Assembly: GCA_015665455.1 (NCBI GenBank)
Contig: JADFAD010000003.1
Location: forward strand, 1 to 64,000
Reading direction: 5' to 3'
Length of the DNA: 64,000 bases
Origin: Oceanospirillaceae bacterium
Lineage (GTDB): Bacteria; Pseudomonadota; Gammaproteobacteria; Pseudomonadales; Litoribrevibacteraceae
Part shown: one piece after another, positions 39,863 to 48,651 of the stretch
Layout of the letters: the number at the start of each line of letters is the position of its first letter
Position numbering within the stretch: the first letter of the stretch is position 1
The notes under the pieces: generated by a model
Told to the model about the DNA's origin: nothing
Databases searched by the model: none
Seen by the model: the letters and a program-made list of their open reading frames with translations, nothing else
Program-made: the position numbers and the translations under genes

Positions 39863-40489
39863 ATGGATGATCAAACAACTTATTTAAACTATGCACCAGC
39901 GGCGGATCGAAATAAGGCGCCGATCTGGTCCGTTTTAAATAACTACTTAAAGGATAATGACCATGTGTTGGAGGTTGGATCAGGCTCAGGTCAACATGCT
40001 TTGTATTTTAGTTCTCAAAATCCAACCTTGAACTGGCAATGTGCAGATCAGCAAGAATACGAAGTGCCTTTGAAAATGAATTTAGAGGCGCTTAACCCTG
40101 GTGGGTTTACATCGCCCATCGTATTGGATGTTCAAAACAAGAGACATGTTGAACGTATTAAGAACCTTAAAGATCTGGACGTTGTTTATACGGCTAATAC
40201 TCTGCACATCATGAATTGGGACGCGTGCTTATCTTTTTTTTCTATGGTCGGGTCGGTTTTAAGAGTCGGGGGGCGTTGCTGCATTTATGGGCCTTTCCTA
40301 TATGAAGATAGGCCAACGACGGAAAGTAATTTGCAATTTAATGAGTGGCTGAGACAAAGAAGTGCGGGCAGTGCAATCCGCTCTTTTGAAGACGTAGTAA
40401 GAGTACTGCATGGCCTAGGGTTTGAATTACTGAGCGATACCGATATGCCTGCAAATAATCAGCTCTTGGTGTTTCAAAAACAAAGGTAG
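39863..40489 (+). CDS. DUF938 SAM-dependent methyltransferase
   Basis: Class I methyltransferase-like protein of 208 residues. The SAM-binding motif is VLEVGSGSGQHALYFS, and the family hallmarks are YAPAADRNKAPI near the N terminus, WQCADQQEYEVPLK, VVYTANTLHIMNW and YGPFLYEDRPTTESN. DUF938 proteins are widespread with no assigned substrate; the THxxHI-like segment is normally part of the active site. The gene follows the secreted unknown by 21 bp and converges with the ROK kinase. Confidence 0.85.
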   Translation: MDDQTTYLNYAPAADRNKAPIWSVLNNYLKDNDHVLEVGSGSGQHALYFSSQNPTLNWQCADQQEYEVPLKMNLEALNPGGFTSPIVLDVQNKRHVERIKNLKDLDVVYTANTLHIMNWDACLSFFSMVGSVLRVGGRCCIYGPFLYEDRPTTESNLQFNEWLRQRSAGSAIRSFEDVVRVLHGLGFELLSDTDMPANNQLLVFQKQR

Positions 40490-40517
40490 TTATTAAGTCT
40501 TCTTAGATTTAGAACGA

Positions 40518-41414
40518 CTATTTCCAAAGCCAAGCAGCACCTCGAACCCCACTTGAATCGCCGTGCTTGGCTGGAACAACTTTGGTATTGATTGTGTCTG
40601 AAAATACATAATCTTTTATGTATCTAGGCACAAGTTCGTATAGTTCACTAATGTTTGACATCCCGCCACCAAGCACAATGACATCAGGATCAATAATATT
40701 AATAATGCCGGTTAGATTCGCTGCAAGCCTACGAGCGTAATCATCTAAATGGACTTTAGCGTTGACTGCGTTTGATGTCTCACCTGATCGAGCTAGACAG
40801 ATTATTTCGTGAGAGGAGAGGTGCTCGTCGAATTTCTCTGTAAATCGAACCTCAAAGTTTGGGCCAGATAGGTAGGTTTCAATGCAGTCTTGTTTGCCGC
40901 AATAGCAATCTCTACTCTCATGAGGGAAGTGATTTAACGGGTTGTGCCCCCATTCACCAGCTATACCGTTGTTACCATTGACCAAGTGTTTGTTGACGAC
41001 TAATCCACCCCCTACGCCTGTACCAATGATTACACCAAAAACAGTGTTTGCTCCTTGCGCGGCACCGTCACAGACTTCAGACCAAGTAAAACAGTTGGCA
41101 TCATTTGCTAATCGAACTGGACGGTTTAAAACGTTTGCTAAATCTTTATCTAATGCTTGCCCGATCAAACACGTTGAATTTGCGTTTTTAACCTTACCTG
41201 TTTCGCCTGAAAGCGTTCCGGGGATTCCCACCCCGACAGGGCAATCAATCGGGACGATGCTCTCTGTTTGTTGAACAAGAGTTGAAATGGCATTCAGTGT
41301 CCCTGAATAATTTCCTTTTGGCGTAGCAGTTCTTTGTCGGTGTATGATCTCATTGCTGTCAGACAACACAACACATTCAATTTTAGTACCGCCTAAATCT
41401 ATGCCAATTTTCAT
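40518..41414 (-). CDS. mak: ROK-family sugar kinase (fructokinase Mak-like)
   Basis: ATP-dependent sugar kinase of 298 residues. The ATP motif IDLGGTKIE opens the protein; GVGIPGTLS, VKNANSTCLIGQALDKDL, LANDANCFTWSE (catalytic Asp) and FGVIIGTGVGGGLV follow. The zinc site is GEWGHNPL plus CYCGKQDCIETYLSGP. The KNANST segment and the overall spacing are close to E. coli Mak (fructokinase), which also phosphorylates other hexoses. N-acetylglucosamine kinase is a less likely alternative. No sugar transporter lies beside it, so the substrate in vivo stays open. Confidence 0.88.
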   Translation of the reverse strand: MKIGIDLGGTKIECVVLSDSNEIIHRQRTATPKGNYSGTLNAISTLVQQTESIVPIDCPVGVGIPGTLSGETGKVKNANSTCLIGQALDKDLANVLNRPVRLANDANCFTWSEVCDGAAQGANTVFGVIIGTGVGGGLVVNKHLVNGNNGIAGEWGHNPLNHFPHESRDCYCGKQDCIETYLSGPNFEVRFTEKFDEHLSSHEIICLARSGETSNAVNAKVHLDDYARRLAANLTGIINIIDPDVIVLGGGMSNISELYELVPRYIKDYVFSDTINTKVVPAKHGDSSGVRGAAWLWK

Positions 41415-41485
41415 TTTTCAGGGTTCTGCGATTAAAAGGGGAAGGTAATATTATAACGAAGCTTTGGTTTGTCCAATACGCGATG

Positions 41486-41998
41486 TTAAATCATATAACT
41501 CGTTGGCTTAATCACCATGAAATAGATGTTTAGCAATGGCAATATTGTTGCGAAAGCACCAAAGCCCATCCATATTTTATTAAGGGCCCAATATTCAGGC
41601 GGGATGGCATTATTTTGTACAAAGGTTTTCGCCAGCTTTGCTTGCCGGTATTGAATTGGAAGAAGAATAAACACCCAAATAAGACCGGACACGATGAACA
41701 GGCCATATCCCCAACCCAGCCAATAGACTGCATTGGGATCTAACCCTTGCACTATTGAATTTAAAACTCCAGTGACAATAACTAGGCCTGCACCAGAGGC
41801 TGTAAATACGAAATCGGTCAGCGTGACTTGTCGCTGAGCGAAAGCAATGATGGTCGGGTTGCGGGTTCTATCAGCCATGGTTTTCCACCAAGCCGTTACG
41901 ATTATGTTTCCTAAAAAAAGAATCACGCCGAATATATGTAAACTTTTTAACAGCAAGAAATGATCAGGGTTGAGCCATTCCATATTGAGCCATGCCAT
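41486..41998 (-). CDS. DUF2269 family membrane protein
   Basis: Integral membrane protein of 170 residues with four predicted helices (about 14-34, 57-78, 92-112 and 140-160). LLLKSLHIFGVILFLGNIIVTAWWK with its conserved His, and LTDFVFTASGAGLVIVTG, are the DUF2269 signature. The function is unknown; histidines in the membrane suggest haem or metal binding but this is speculation. It is divergent from the TetR regulator, with two matching palindromes between them, so it is the likely target of that regulator. Confidence 0.82.
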   Translation of the reverse strand: MAWLNMEWLNPDHFLLLKSLHIFGVILFLGNIIVTAWWKTMADRTRNPTIIAFAQRQVTLTDFVFTASGAGLVIVTGVLNSIVQGLDPNAVYWLGWGYGLFIVSGLIWVFILLPIQYRQAKLAKTFVQNNAIPPEYWALNKIWMGFGAFATILPLLNIYFMVIKPTSYMI

Positions 41999-42033
41999 AA
42001 GTAACCCTCTACGTTGAATCTAATTATTATTGT

Positions 42034-42085
42034 GTTGACTGTGTCTACATATAAAAATTTACGTTAAGCCGTTGACGATGTCAAC
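42034..42085. promoter_or_regulatory. Two GTTGAC-N3-GTCAAC-type operators between DUF2269 and TetR genes
   Basis: GTTGAC-GAT-GTCAAC (42071-42085) is a perfect dyad, and GTTGAC-TGT-GTCTAC (42034-42048) a close second copy; centres are 37 bp apart. The position between the divergent genes suggests autoregulation by the TetR protein and repression of the DUF2269 gene. Confidence 0.65.
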
Positions 42086-42106
42086 ATGACAAGGGACAAT
42101 TGGAGA

Positions 42107-42718
42107 ATGACAAATAAAACCAATTCTAAAAACAGTTACCACAAGGGTAATCTACGCGAATCATTAATTACTGAAGCCGCGTTGATGATACAGGAGCAGG
42201 GTATTACAGCCGTCACATTACGTGAGTTAGGTCGACGTCTTGAAGTCTCTCGAACTGCGCCGTATAGACATTTTGAAGATAAAACCGATTTACTGTGTTC
42301 TGTGGCAGAACATGGTTTTCGTGTATTTCAAGACACGCTAGCAACAGAACGTTTAAGTGAAGGTGTTCGGCCAATTTCCCGTTTTCAGAACATGGGGCGA
42401 GCGTATATTTGTTTCGCTCTGGAAAACACCTCTTATTATCGCCTGATGTTTCGTGAGTCTATGGTGGTCGATCATCAGACGCAAAGTTTGAAAGAAGCAG
42501 GGGACGCGGCGTTTAATGAATTACGGCTTATTCTCAAACAATGTCAGGATGACGGTGCGGTGGTGAAAGAAGATTTAGATCTGCAAGCAATGTTTGTCTG
42601 GTCTACGATGCATGGTTACTGCAGTCTTGTACTTGATAAGTACCATGATGAAGATAAGAAGTTATCCGCGATGACAGAACACATAATTACAAAAGTAACG
42701 CGTGGTGTTGTCGTTTAA
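42107..42718 (+). CDS. TetR-family transcriptional regulator
   Basis: DNA-binding repressor of about 203 residues. The HTH covers YHKGNLRESLITEAALMIQE to GITAVTLRELGRRLEVSRTAPYRHFEDKTDLL. The C-terminal ligand domain contains MGRAYICFALENTSYYRLMF, typical of the WHG-type TetR C-terminal domain. An in-frame ATG at 42086 abuts the operator dyad and has no ribosome-binding site; ATG 42107 is chosen with AAGGGA about 11 nt upstream, though a GGAG is too close. The ligand is unknown. It is divergent from the DUF2269 gene, its likely target. Confidence 0.85.
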   Translation: MTNKTNSKNSYHKGNLRESLITEAALMIQEQGITAVTLRELGRRLEVSRTAPYRHFEDKTDLLCSVAEHGFRVFQDTLATERLSEGVRPISRFQNMGRAYICFALENTSYYRLMFRESMVVDHQTQSLKEAGDAAFNELRLILKQCQDDGAVVKEDLDLQAMFVWSTMHGYCSLVLDKYHDEDKKLSAMTEHIITKVTRGVVV

Positions 42719-42809
42719 CTGAACATAAACGCAATAAGTGTGTTTATGTTCGTTTACTATTATTTACTCAGATTCATACCTTTAAAGACATTCATGAGCG
42801 GTTAACCGC

Positions 42810-43220
42810 TTAAGATGACGCTCTGGATTTACCTGCGGCTTTAAGGTCCGCAAGATATTGCTCCCAGTTTTGATCGTGCTTCTCAGCCAGTTCCCATAAG
42901 TAATTCCAAGTATATATACCGGTATTATGCTTATCATCAAAGGTGATTTTGATGGCGTAACTTCCCTGATGTTCAATGCCTAAGATATTGACCAGTTTTT
43001 TACCAAACTGAAGCACGGCTTGATCAGAGGTGTGGCCTTGTACTTCCGCTGATGGCGAAAACACCCGTAAGTATTCCGCAGACAGGCTTTTCGAAATTTG
43101 CTGTTCGTCATTGCTTGTATAGATAAGCTCTAGGACTTGTGATTGCCGATGATATTTTATTTCCAGAGGAATCTTAGATCGATCGACTTTTTTATGTTGC
43201 TGACCGTACTCAATGCTCAT
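42810..43220 (-). CDS. DUF971 family protein, partner of ApbC
   Basis: Protein of 136 residues with the DUF971 fold (the N-terminal domain of gamma-butyrobetaine hydroxylase). Markers are IPLEIKYHRQSQVLELIY, SAEYLRVFSPSAEVQGH, GSYAIKITFDDKHNTGIYTWNYL and a charged tail. A GH rather than a zinc-site set of cysteines is seen. It lies 20 bp downstream of apbC on the same strand, a pairing seen in other gammaproteobacteria, which suggests a role in Fe-S protein maturation (inference). Confidence 0.85.
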   Translation of the reverse strand: MSIEYGQQHKKVDRSKIPLEIKYHRQSQVLELIYTSNDEQQISKSLSAEYLRVFSPSAEVQGHTSDQAVLQFGKKLVNILGIEHQGSYAIKITFDDKHNTGIYTWNYLWELAEKHDQNWEQYLADLKAAGKSRASS

Positions 43221-43240
43221 TCGCTGTTTCTCGTAGATAT

Positions 43241-44404
43241 TTAATCATTCACAAAGGTTATTTCAGGCAATGGGGTAATAAAGCCAGGCTGTGTAATGTT
43301 GACCGCCATTCGTAATGCAATACTTCTATATCGTTGAGCAACTTCTCCATCAGGTTCAGCTAAAATGATGGGCAAACCTGCATCCGCTTGTTGACGAATT
43401 TTCATGGTTAAAGGCAACGCACCTAACAACTCAGTATCGTACTCACGAGATAACTTATCACCGCCGTGTTGACCAAAGATATGTTCTGTCTTACCACATT
43501 GAGAGCAGGTATGGGTTGCCATATTCTCAATAACACCAATCACAGGAATATCAACTTTGGTGAACATTTCGATGCCTTTCTTCGCATCTATTAATGCAAT
43601 ATCTTGGGGCGTCGTAATGATAACTGCGCCTGCTATGGCAAGTGTTTGAGCAACCGAAATTTGAACATCGCCAGTCCCCGGAGGCATATCAATTAATAAA
43701 TAATCCAGATCTCCCCAAAGGGTCTGATTTATTAATTGTTGAATGGTCTCACTGGCGACAGGGCCTCGCCACATCAGAGGTGTTTTCTCTGTCACCATAA
43801 CACCCATAGACATAACTTCTAGGCCATGAACACTTATCGGCGCATAGTAGCGCATGTCTCGTGTTTGAGGTGTGACTCCAGGAGGGATACCCAACAAGAG
43901 TGGTTGACTGGGACCGAACAGATCCGCATCGAGTAGGCCTACCTTTGCGCCTTGTTCAGCCAGTGCTAATGCTAGATTTACAGACGTTGTTGATTTCCCT
44001 ACGCCACCTTTTCCTGAAGAAATTGCAATAATATTCTTGATTCGGCTGACTTCTTGTCGTTGACCTAGGTGCGTTGGAATCTTCCAGGTAACGTTTACAG
44101 ACACTTTCTCAAGTTCTAAATCTTTGAGTGCCGTACTTTCAGAGAAGCAAAGAGATTCAAGTGGCGGAGTGATTGCATTAATTATGCTATCTCTTATTTT
44201 GAGTGCAGGGTAATTCAATTCGATATGAATAATCAGTTGTTTCTTAATACGGACTATTTTGGAAATGGCATTTGTCGAGATTAGATCGGAGCCTAGGTAC
44301 GGATCGGTGTAGCTGTCAGAAATAGTTTGTTTGATTAAATCAGTGAGCTCAGGTGGAAGTGCTGCCTCTTTGTTTTTTCGTAATAACTTATTCAAAAAGG
44401 ACAT
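43241..44404 (-). CDS. apbC: Iron-sulfur cluster carrier ApbC/Mrp
   Basis: P-loop ATPase of the Mrp/NBP35 family that carries 4Fe-4S clusters to apo-proteins, 387 residues. An N-terminal MIP18-like domain (about 10-100) precedes the deviant Walker A SSGKGGVGKSTTSVNLALAL, DADLFGPSQPLLLG, IDMPPGTGDVQI and the cluster-binding CSQCG. The frame is open to 44458, but ATG 44404 (MSFLNKLL) is chosen because the upstream residues are not conserved; the ribosome-binding site is weak (AGAGA). It precedes the DUF971 gene as an operon. Confidence 0.93.
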   Translation of the reverse strand: MSFLNKLLRKNKEAALPPELTDLIKQTISDSYTDPYLGSDLISTNAISKIVRIKKQLIIHIELNYPALKIRDSIINAITPPLESLCFSESTALKDLELEKVSVNVTWKIPTHLGQRQEVSRIKNIIAISSGKGGVGKSTTSVNLALALAEQGAKVGLLDADLFGPSQPLLLGIPPGVTPQTRDMRYYAPISVHGLEVMSMGVMVTEKTPLMWRGPVASETIQQLINQTLWGDLDYLLIDMPPGTGDVQISVAQTLAIAGAVIITTPQDIALIDAKKGIEMFTKVDIPVIGVIENMATHTCSQCGKTEHIFGQHGGDKLSREYDTELLGALPLTMKIRQQADAGLPIILAEPDGEVAQRYRSIALRMAVNITQPGFITPLPEITFVND

Positions 44405-44646
44405 AGATACTATCTCTCGCGGTAAATACTTGGATGAATGCTGCATTCCGGCGGGCATTTTACCCGTATGGCTGAATATCGGCTAGTGCTTGTTTATAAA
44501 GATAAGATTCCCTAACTGTGTTGAAAAACCTATCATGACAAGATTGGTGTCAGGAACGGCTTTACCTTTAACGGTAGACATTAGCGGTAGAAATCGATTC
44601 AGAGCGTAATTCTTAATCGAAAAGGATAATAAGGAATAGGGTTATC

Positions 44647-45081
44647 ATTAATTTATTTGAGAAATTTGAGAAAGTTATTTTAGGTATTTTACTTGTTTTG
44701 ATGGGGCTTGTGGTTATTGCCGCGTTATTAGAGGTGTGTTTCGAGTTAACTCGATTTGTCATGGACGCCGACGGTTTCTTATTGGATCTTCAAGAAATCT
44801 TTACCGTGTTAGGTTGGTTCTTAGTTGTATTGATTGCCCTTGAGTTAATGGCTTCTGTTGCTGCATTTCTAGAAGAGAAAGTCATAAAGGTTGAATTCAT
44901 GTATGTCGTTGCTATAACGGCAGTTGCTCGAAAGATTGTCACTATGGATTCTAAGGAAGCTGAACCTTTGTATCTGGTAGGTCTTGCTGGTGTGATTTTA
45001 GCGCTATCCATTGGCTATTATCTATCTAAGAAAGCTTCATTTAAATTTAGGATAGAGAATAAAGGTTCTTTGAATCCATAA
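44647..45081 (+). CDS. PsiE-family membrane protein, probable AUU start
   Basis: Inner-membrane protein of the phosphate-starvation-inducible PsiE family, about 144 residues, four helices. Motifs are LLEVCFELTRF, GWFLVVLIALELMASVAAF, KVEFMYVVAITAVARKIV and a C-terminal helix. The first usual start codons (TTG 44698, ATG 44701) fall inside helix 1 and cut it. The frame stays open upstream, coding NLFEKFEKVILGILLVLMGL, which completes the helix. Between 44617 and 44698 there is no ATG, GTG, TTG or CTG, but ATT at 44647 follows AAGGAATAGGG at suitable spacing. An AUU start is therefore likely; a mutated ATG is the alternative. The family's function is poorly known. Confidence 0.65.
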   Translation: MNLFEKFEKVILGILLVLMGLVVIAALLEVCFELTRFVMDADGFLLDLQEIFTVLGWFLVVLIALELMASVAAFLEEKVIKVEFMYVVAITAVARKIVTMDSKEAEPLYLVGLAGVILALSIGYYLSKKASFKFRIENKGSLNP

Positions 45082-45229
45082 CTCGTTATCGGATCACTCC
45101 AACTTTCGATGGACGTCTGCGGGTAATTTTTTTACATAAGCGTGTTATATCGATCTTTATAATGAGTCCATCTGCGTTGTCGCTTCTTAATATGTGTTTA
45201 GAAATAAATACAAAAGGAAAGGCAACTCA

Positions 45230-46609
45230 ATGAAATTACTAAAAATATCGTGCATTTGTGCTCTCAGTGTATCAGTTACAGGCTGTAAAATTGCTGACAC
45301 AATGGCCGCTTATGCGGCGACTACTATGTGTACCAAAGTGTTCTTATCTGGTTTATCAGAAAAGCATATTATGGACACTGATCTCATTCCTGCCTCGAAA
45401 GGTGCGGTCAAAGCGGCTCTAATTAATGTGGATTATCAGGATGAGTCCGTCCAAGTGCGTTTTTTGGACAGCACCAAAAAAGCCATTTATCGCGAGAACC
45501 TTGGTTGCACCCTAACGGGCGGCGTCTCTGAAGAGACGTTACGTGCTCAAAAACTCCCTGATGTGGATTTTACTGAGTTATCTCCGAGCGTAAGTTGGCC
45601 TTATGGTTCGGCTGGGGTAAGCCCAGTGAATGGGGTGAATGTTGAGGCCATTGATGATGCGGCTAATGTACTGTTCGAAGAAAAATCTCATTATGACATT
45701 AATACCAGCAGTGTCCTTGTTGCGTATCAGGGTAAGTTAGTTTATGAAAAATACGCGGAAGAATATGACCCTCTCACACCTGTTGCGTTGTTTTCTGCCT
45801 CTAAGACAGTAACGGCCGTTCTATCTGGCATGTTGCAAGATGATGGCTTATTGGATGTTTATCAAGCTGCTGATGTAGAGGAATGGTCAAACGCAAATGA
45901 CCCTAGATCTGCTATTACGCCCTATCAACTAATGACCATGACCAGCGGTTTAGGATCAGAAAAGACAAACCAACAGATTGACCCTGATGTGTTCGATTTT
46001 TTAACTGTGGATGACATGGCTCATGCGTTTACCCAAAAAGGCTTGTACGCACAGCCGGGAACAGCATGGCATTACAATACGGGCAATACGCTGATTCAAA
46101 CCCGTTTAATTCAAGAGAAGCTAGGTGGGAATCTGGGTAATCTCTATGAGTACATGCAGTCTAGGCTGTTTTATAAAATACAGGCCAAGACAGCTGTTGT
46201 TCAGCCGGATAATTCTGGGAACATGGGCATAGGTGCGTTTATGTTTATGTCGCCTAGGGATATGGCCCGTTTTGGTTTACTTCTTGAAAACTATGGGGCA
46301 TGGAGGGGAGAACAGATAATTTCCTCTCAGTGGTTAGAAACGATGCTGGATGCCGTTGAACAACCGAATCCTTGGAACCGAGATTACGGCGTTGGTATTT
46401 TTCCAAATACTCAAAAAGTTGGTGAAGCTTTTTGGCCTATGCTGCCGAGCGATACTATGTCTGCTCTTGGACTAAGAGGCCAGTTGATTATTATTGTACC
46501 GTCCATGGATTTAGTGATTGTACGTACTGGTGATGCCCATGATGAACAAGAAATATTGGTCGATATAGGCCGGTTCATTCATGATCTGTTACCTGCCTTA
46601 CCTTTATAA
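45230..46609 (+). CDS. Serine hydrolase lipoprotein (class C beta-lactamase/penicillin-binding-like)
   Basis: Exported serine hydrolase of 459 residues. The signal peptide ends in SVTGC, predicting a lipidated Cys19. The catalytic pair is SASK (S189, K192 in LFSASKTVTAVLSG), the Tyr motif is YNT in WHYNTGNT, and LRGQLIIIVPSMDLVIVRTG matches the closing strand of the family with a GQ in place of KTG. The N-terminal 130 residues are an extra region with a Cys pair. Such proteins are esterases, peptidases or PBP4B-like enzymes more often than antibiotic hydrolases. The frame opens at 45194; ATG 45230 has AAAGG upstream. A hairpin terminator follows. Confidence 0.84.
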   Translation: MKLLKISCICALSVSVTGCKIADTMAAYAATTMCTKVFLSGLSEKHIMDTDLIPASKGAVKAALINVDYQDESVQVRFLDSTKKAIYRENLGCTLTGGVSEETLRAQKLPDVDFTELSPSVSWPYGSAGVSPVNGVNVEAIDDAANVLFEEKSHYDINTSSVLVAYQGKLVYEKYAEEYDPLTPVALFSASKTVTAVLSGMLQDDGLLDVYQAADVEEWSNANDPRSAITPYQLMTMTSGLGSEKTNQQIDPDVFDFLTVDDMAHAFTQKGLYAQPGTAWHYNTGNTLIQTRLIQEKLGGNLGNLYEYMQSRLFYKIQAKTAVVQPDNSGNMGIGAFMFMSPRDMARFGLLLENYGAWRGEQIISSQWLETMLDAVEQPNPWNRDYGVGIFPNTQKVGEAFWPMLPSDTMSALGLRGQLIIIVPSMDLVIVRTGDAHDEQEILVDIGRFIHDLLPALPL

Positions 46610-46648
46610 TTGATGTAACTCATTCATATTACCTAAAGTTTGTTTTGA

Positions 46649-46684
46649 CCACCTAACCAGAAAGTACTGTTTAGGTGGGTTTTC
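46649..46684 (+). terminator. Hairpin terminator after the serine hydrolase gene
   Basis: CCACCTAA (46649-46656) and TTAGGTGG (46671-46678) form a perfect 8-bp stem followed by GTTTTCTC, a modest T-run. Confidence 0.65.
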
Positions 46685-46826
46685 TCTGGTAATAATCAGT
46701 CTCTTTTTCTGAATCTAAGTTTTAGTAATACTATGGTGTTGATTTTATGGTTTAATTCCGAATTCGATAGTATTCGAAAATAGGACAATGAATTTCTATA
46801 TTGCTTTAAATACATAAGGATATGTT

Positions 46827-47702
46827 ATGAAATACAGGGAGTTATTCTTACTTAAATTGATGGTGCTTTCACCTGTGCTACTGGCGCTGACGCTTATGGC
46901 CTCGTGTGCTTATAAGTCTGACTCGGCCAAAGCCAGTGAATCAAAAATCAAATCGTTTGATGGCACTGAAATAGTGTATGGCAAACAAGGCTCAGGGAAA
47001 CTGGCCGTTGTCTTTATTCATTGCTGGTCTTGCAACAGTTCTTTTTGGAACAATCAAGTGGGTAGTTTCTCAAAAGCTAATCAAGTGGTTTGGCTTGATT
47101 TGGCGGGGCATGGTAAGTCCACCAGTAAGCGTTTGGATTATTCAATGGCTAACTTTGGAGCAGACGTAGCTGCAGTCGTTAATGACATTGATGCGCATAA
47201 AGTTCTATTGGTTGGGCACTCAATGGGTGGGCCTGTTGCGATAGAAGCCGCTGAAATATTAGGTGATAAGGTCGTAGGGATTGTGGGTGTGGATACCTTC
47301 TATACGCCGTTTACTTATCCTTCTGAACGCGAGCAAATTGCGTCCTTTGTTAGGCCTTTCGAAATAAATTTTAAAGAATCATCAGAAAACTTAGTTCGTT
47401 CTATGTTTACGCCCAATGTTAATCCAGAACTTGTGTCGTCAGTGGTTCAACAAATGGGTGGGGCGAATAAGACCATGGCCGTAAACGCACTTTACAACAT
47501 CTTTACTTGGAGTTCTGAGAAAGGCCCAAGCTTATTAAGCAAGTATGAAGATAAGCTGTTCAATATCAATGGCGCTCCGACCGGAGAAGAAATAAAACAA
47601 CATAAGAGCGTTAATTTAATTGATGGTGTAGGGCATTTTGTCGCCCAAGCCAAGCCGGCTGAGTTTAATACTGCGCTGATGGAAATTATTACCAAATTGT
47701 AG
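46827..47702 (+). CDS. Alpha/beta hydrolase, probable lipoprotein
   Basis: Exported alpha/beta hydrolase of 291 residues. The signal peptide ends in LMASC, predicting lipidation at Cys27. The oxyanion segment is FIHCWSCN, the nucleophile elbow VGHSMGGP (Ser132), and the catalytic His lies in GVGHF near the C terminus; the acid is probably in VGVDTF or the following helix. The nearest enzymes are haloperoxidase-like esterases; the CWSC where HGxx is usual gives an unusual Cys pair beside the active site. AAGGA precedes the ATG. It stands alone between terminators. Confidence 0.83.
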   Translation: MKYRELFLLKLMVLSPVLLALTLMASCAYKSDSAKASESKIKSFDGTEIVYGKQGSGKLAVVFIHCWSCNSSFWNNQVGSFSKANQVVWLDLAGHGKSTSKRLDYSMANFGADVAAVVNDIDAHKVLLVGHSMGGPVAIEAAEILGDKVVGIVGVDTFYTPFTYPSEREQIASFVRPFEINFKESSENLVRSMFTPNVNPELVSSVVQQMGGANKTMAVNALYNIFTWSSEKGPSLLSKYEDKLFNINGAPTGEEIKQHKSVNLIDGVGHFVAQAKPAEFNTALMEIITKL

Positions 47703-47725
47703 AAAAGAGTTACTCGACGTGATGA

Positions 47726-47754
47726 AAAGGAGCCAAGTTTTAGCTCCTTTTTTT
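47726..47754 (+). terminator. Intrinsic terminator after the alpha/beta hydrolase gene
   Basis: AAAGGAGC (47726-47733) pairs with GCTCCTTT (47743-47750) across a 9-nt loop, followed by TTTTTGTTTTT. Confidence 0.9.
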
Positions 47755-47761
47755 GTTTTTA

Positions 47762-47775
47762 TTAACCTCGATCAA
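47762..47775 (+). promoter_or_regulatory. Possible FNR/DNR-type box upstream of the hemerythrin operon
   Basis: TTAAC-CTCG-ATCAA compares with the FNR/DNR consensus TTGAT-N4-ATCAA: the right arm is perfect and the left arm matches at three of five positions. It lies about 100 bp before the hemerythrin start. The match is weak by itself, but this regulator family commonly controls such genes. Confidence 0.35.
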
Positions 47776-47878
47776 TGAACTGTTATTTCTTCAATTTAGA
47801 GCTCCGAATCCTTTATCTTTTAAACCACGTACTGGATAGAATCTTACTCATCAAGTTTTGTTGTGAGAGGTAATGTCC

Positions 47879-48313
47879 ATGTCCATCAATGAATACATGT
47901 CGAATAAACATCGTGAGTGTGACGATGTTTTTTCACAGGCCGAAAACTTTGTAGCAGAAGATAAATGGGATGAAGCGCATAAGCATTGGCAACAGTTCCA
48001 TGGCGAGCTGGAAGAGCATCTAACCATGGAAGAAGCGGTCCTCTTTCCTAAATTTGAGCAAGCGACGGGCATGACAGAGGGGCCAACGTCGGTCATGCGA
48101 ATGGAGCACGCTCAAATGAGAGCGTTGTGCGATAAGCTGGCTAATGCAGCGTTAGCGAAAAATAAAGAAGCGTATCTTGGTTTGTCAGAAACGCTAATGA
48201 TCTTGATGCAACAACATAATATGAAAGAAGAACAGATGCTCTATCCTATGACCGATCGCGTACTAGGTGATTCAGGTCCAGTGATTCAAGCCATGGAAAA
48301 TCATGACAGTTAA
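47879..48313 (+). CDS. Hemerythrin HHE-domain protein
   Basis: Four-helix di-iron protein of 144 residues. Iron ligands are visible in order: NKHREC, FHGELEEHLTMEEAVLFP, RMEHAQMR and QQHNMKEEQMLYP. Hemerythrins of this layout bind oxygen or nitric oxide or help repair Fe-S centres. The partner genes support a nitric oxide or low-oxygen role (inference). ATG 47879 is favoured over ATG 47873, as GAGAGG is 8 nt from the former and only 2 from the latter. It overlaps the DUF2249 gene by 11 bp. Confidence 0.87.
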   Translation: MSINEYMSNKHRECDDVFSQAENFVAEDKWDEAHKHWQQFHGELEEHLTMEEAVLFPKFEQATGMTEGPTSVMRMEHAQMRALCDKLANAALAKNKEAYLGLSETLMILMQQHNMKEEQMLYPMTDRVLGDSGPVIQAMENHDS

Positions 48314-48635
48314 TTCGTCCATTGATAAATCCCTTGCTGATTTGGCTTTCATTGAGCTTGATGTCTCTTCATTAGAAGCCCCTGAGCCCATGAAAGCCAT
48401 TTTATGGGCGTTACATGAGATGCCTGCAAAGCACTGGCTTAAGGTGACTCATCGTAGAGAACCGTTTCCTTTGTATAAAACGCTGAAAGAAAACGGATTT
48501 GGCCAAAAGTGTGAAGAAAAAGGGTATGACGAGAAAGAACGTGATAACAAAGAGTATGGAGGTCAGAACCCGAAATTCTTAATTTCTATCTGGCGATTAC
48601 GTGAGTTAGAGGGCGTAATTCCAAATCACAAATAA
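48303..48635 (+). CDS. DUF2249 domain protein
   Basis: Small cytoplasmic protein of 110 residues with a single DUF2249 (TusA-like) domain: IELDVSSLEAPEPMKAIL, LPPxxxL-like HEMPAKHWLKVTHRREPFPLY and the closing FLISIWR. Such domains are often found with hemerythrins, NnrS and nitrite or nitric oxide reductases. The ATG lies inside the end of the hemerythrin gene, indicating translational coupling, and the membrane protein gene starts 16 bp after the stop. Confidence 0.85.
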   Translation: MTVNSSIDKSLADLAFIELDVSSLEAPEPMKAILWALHEMPAKHWLKVTHRREPFPLYKTLKENGFGQKCEEKGYDEKERDNKEYGGQNPKFLISIWRLRELEGVIPNHK

Positions 48636-48651
48636 ACCGAGTACTTTGTAA

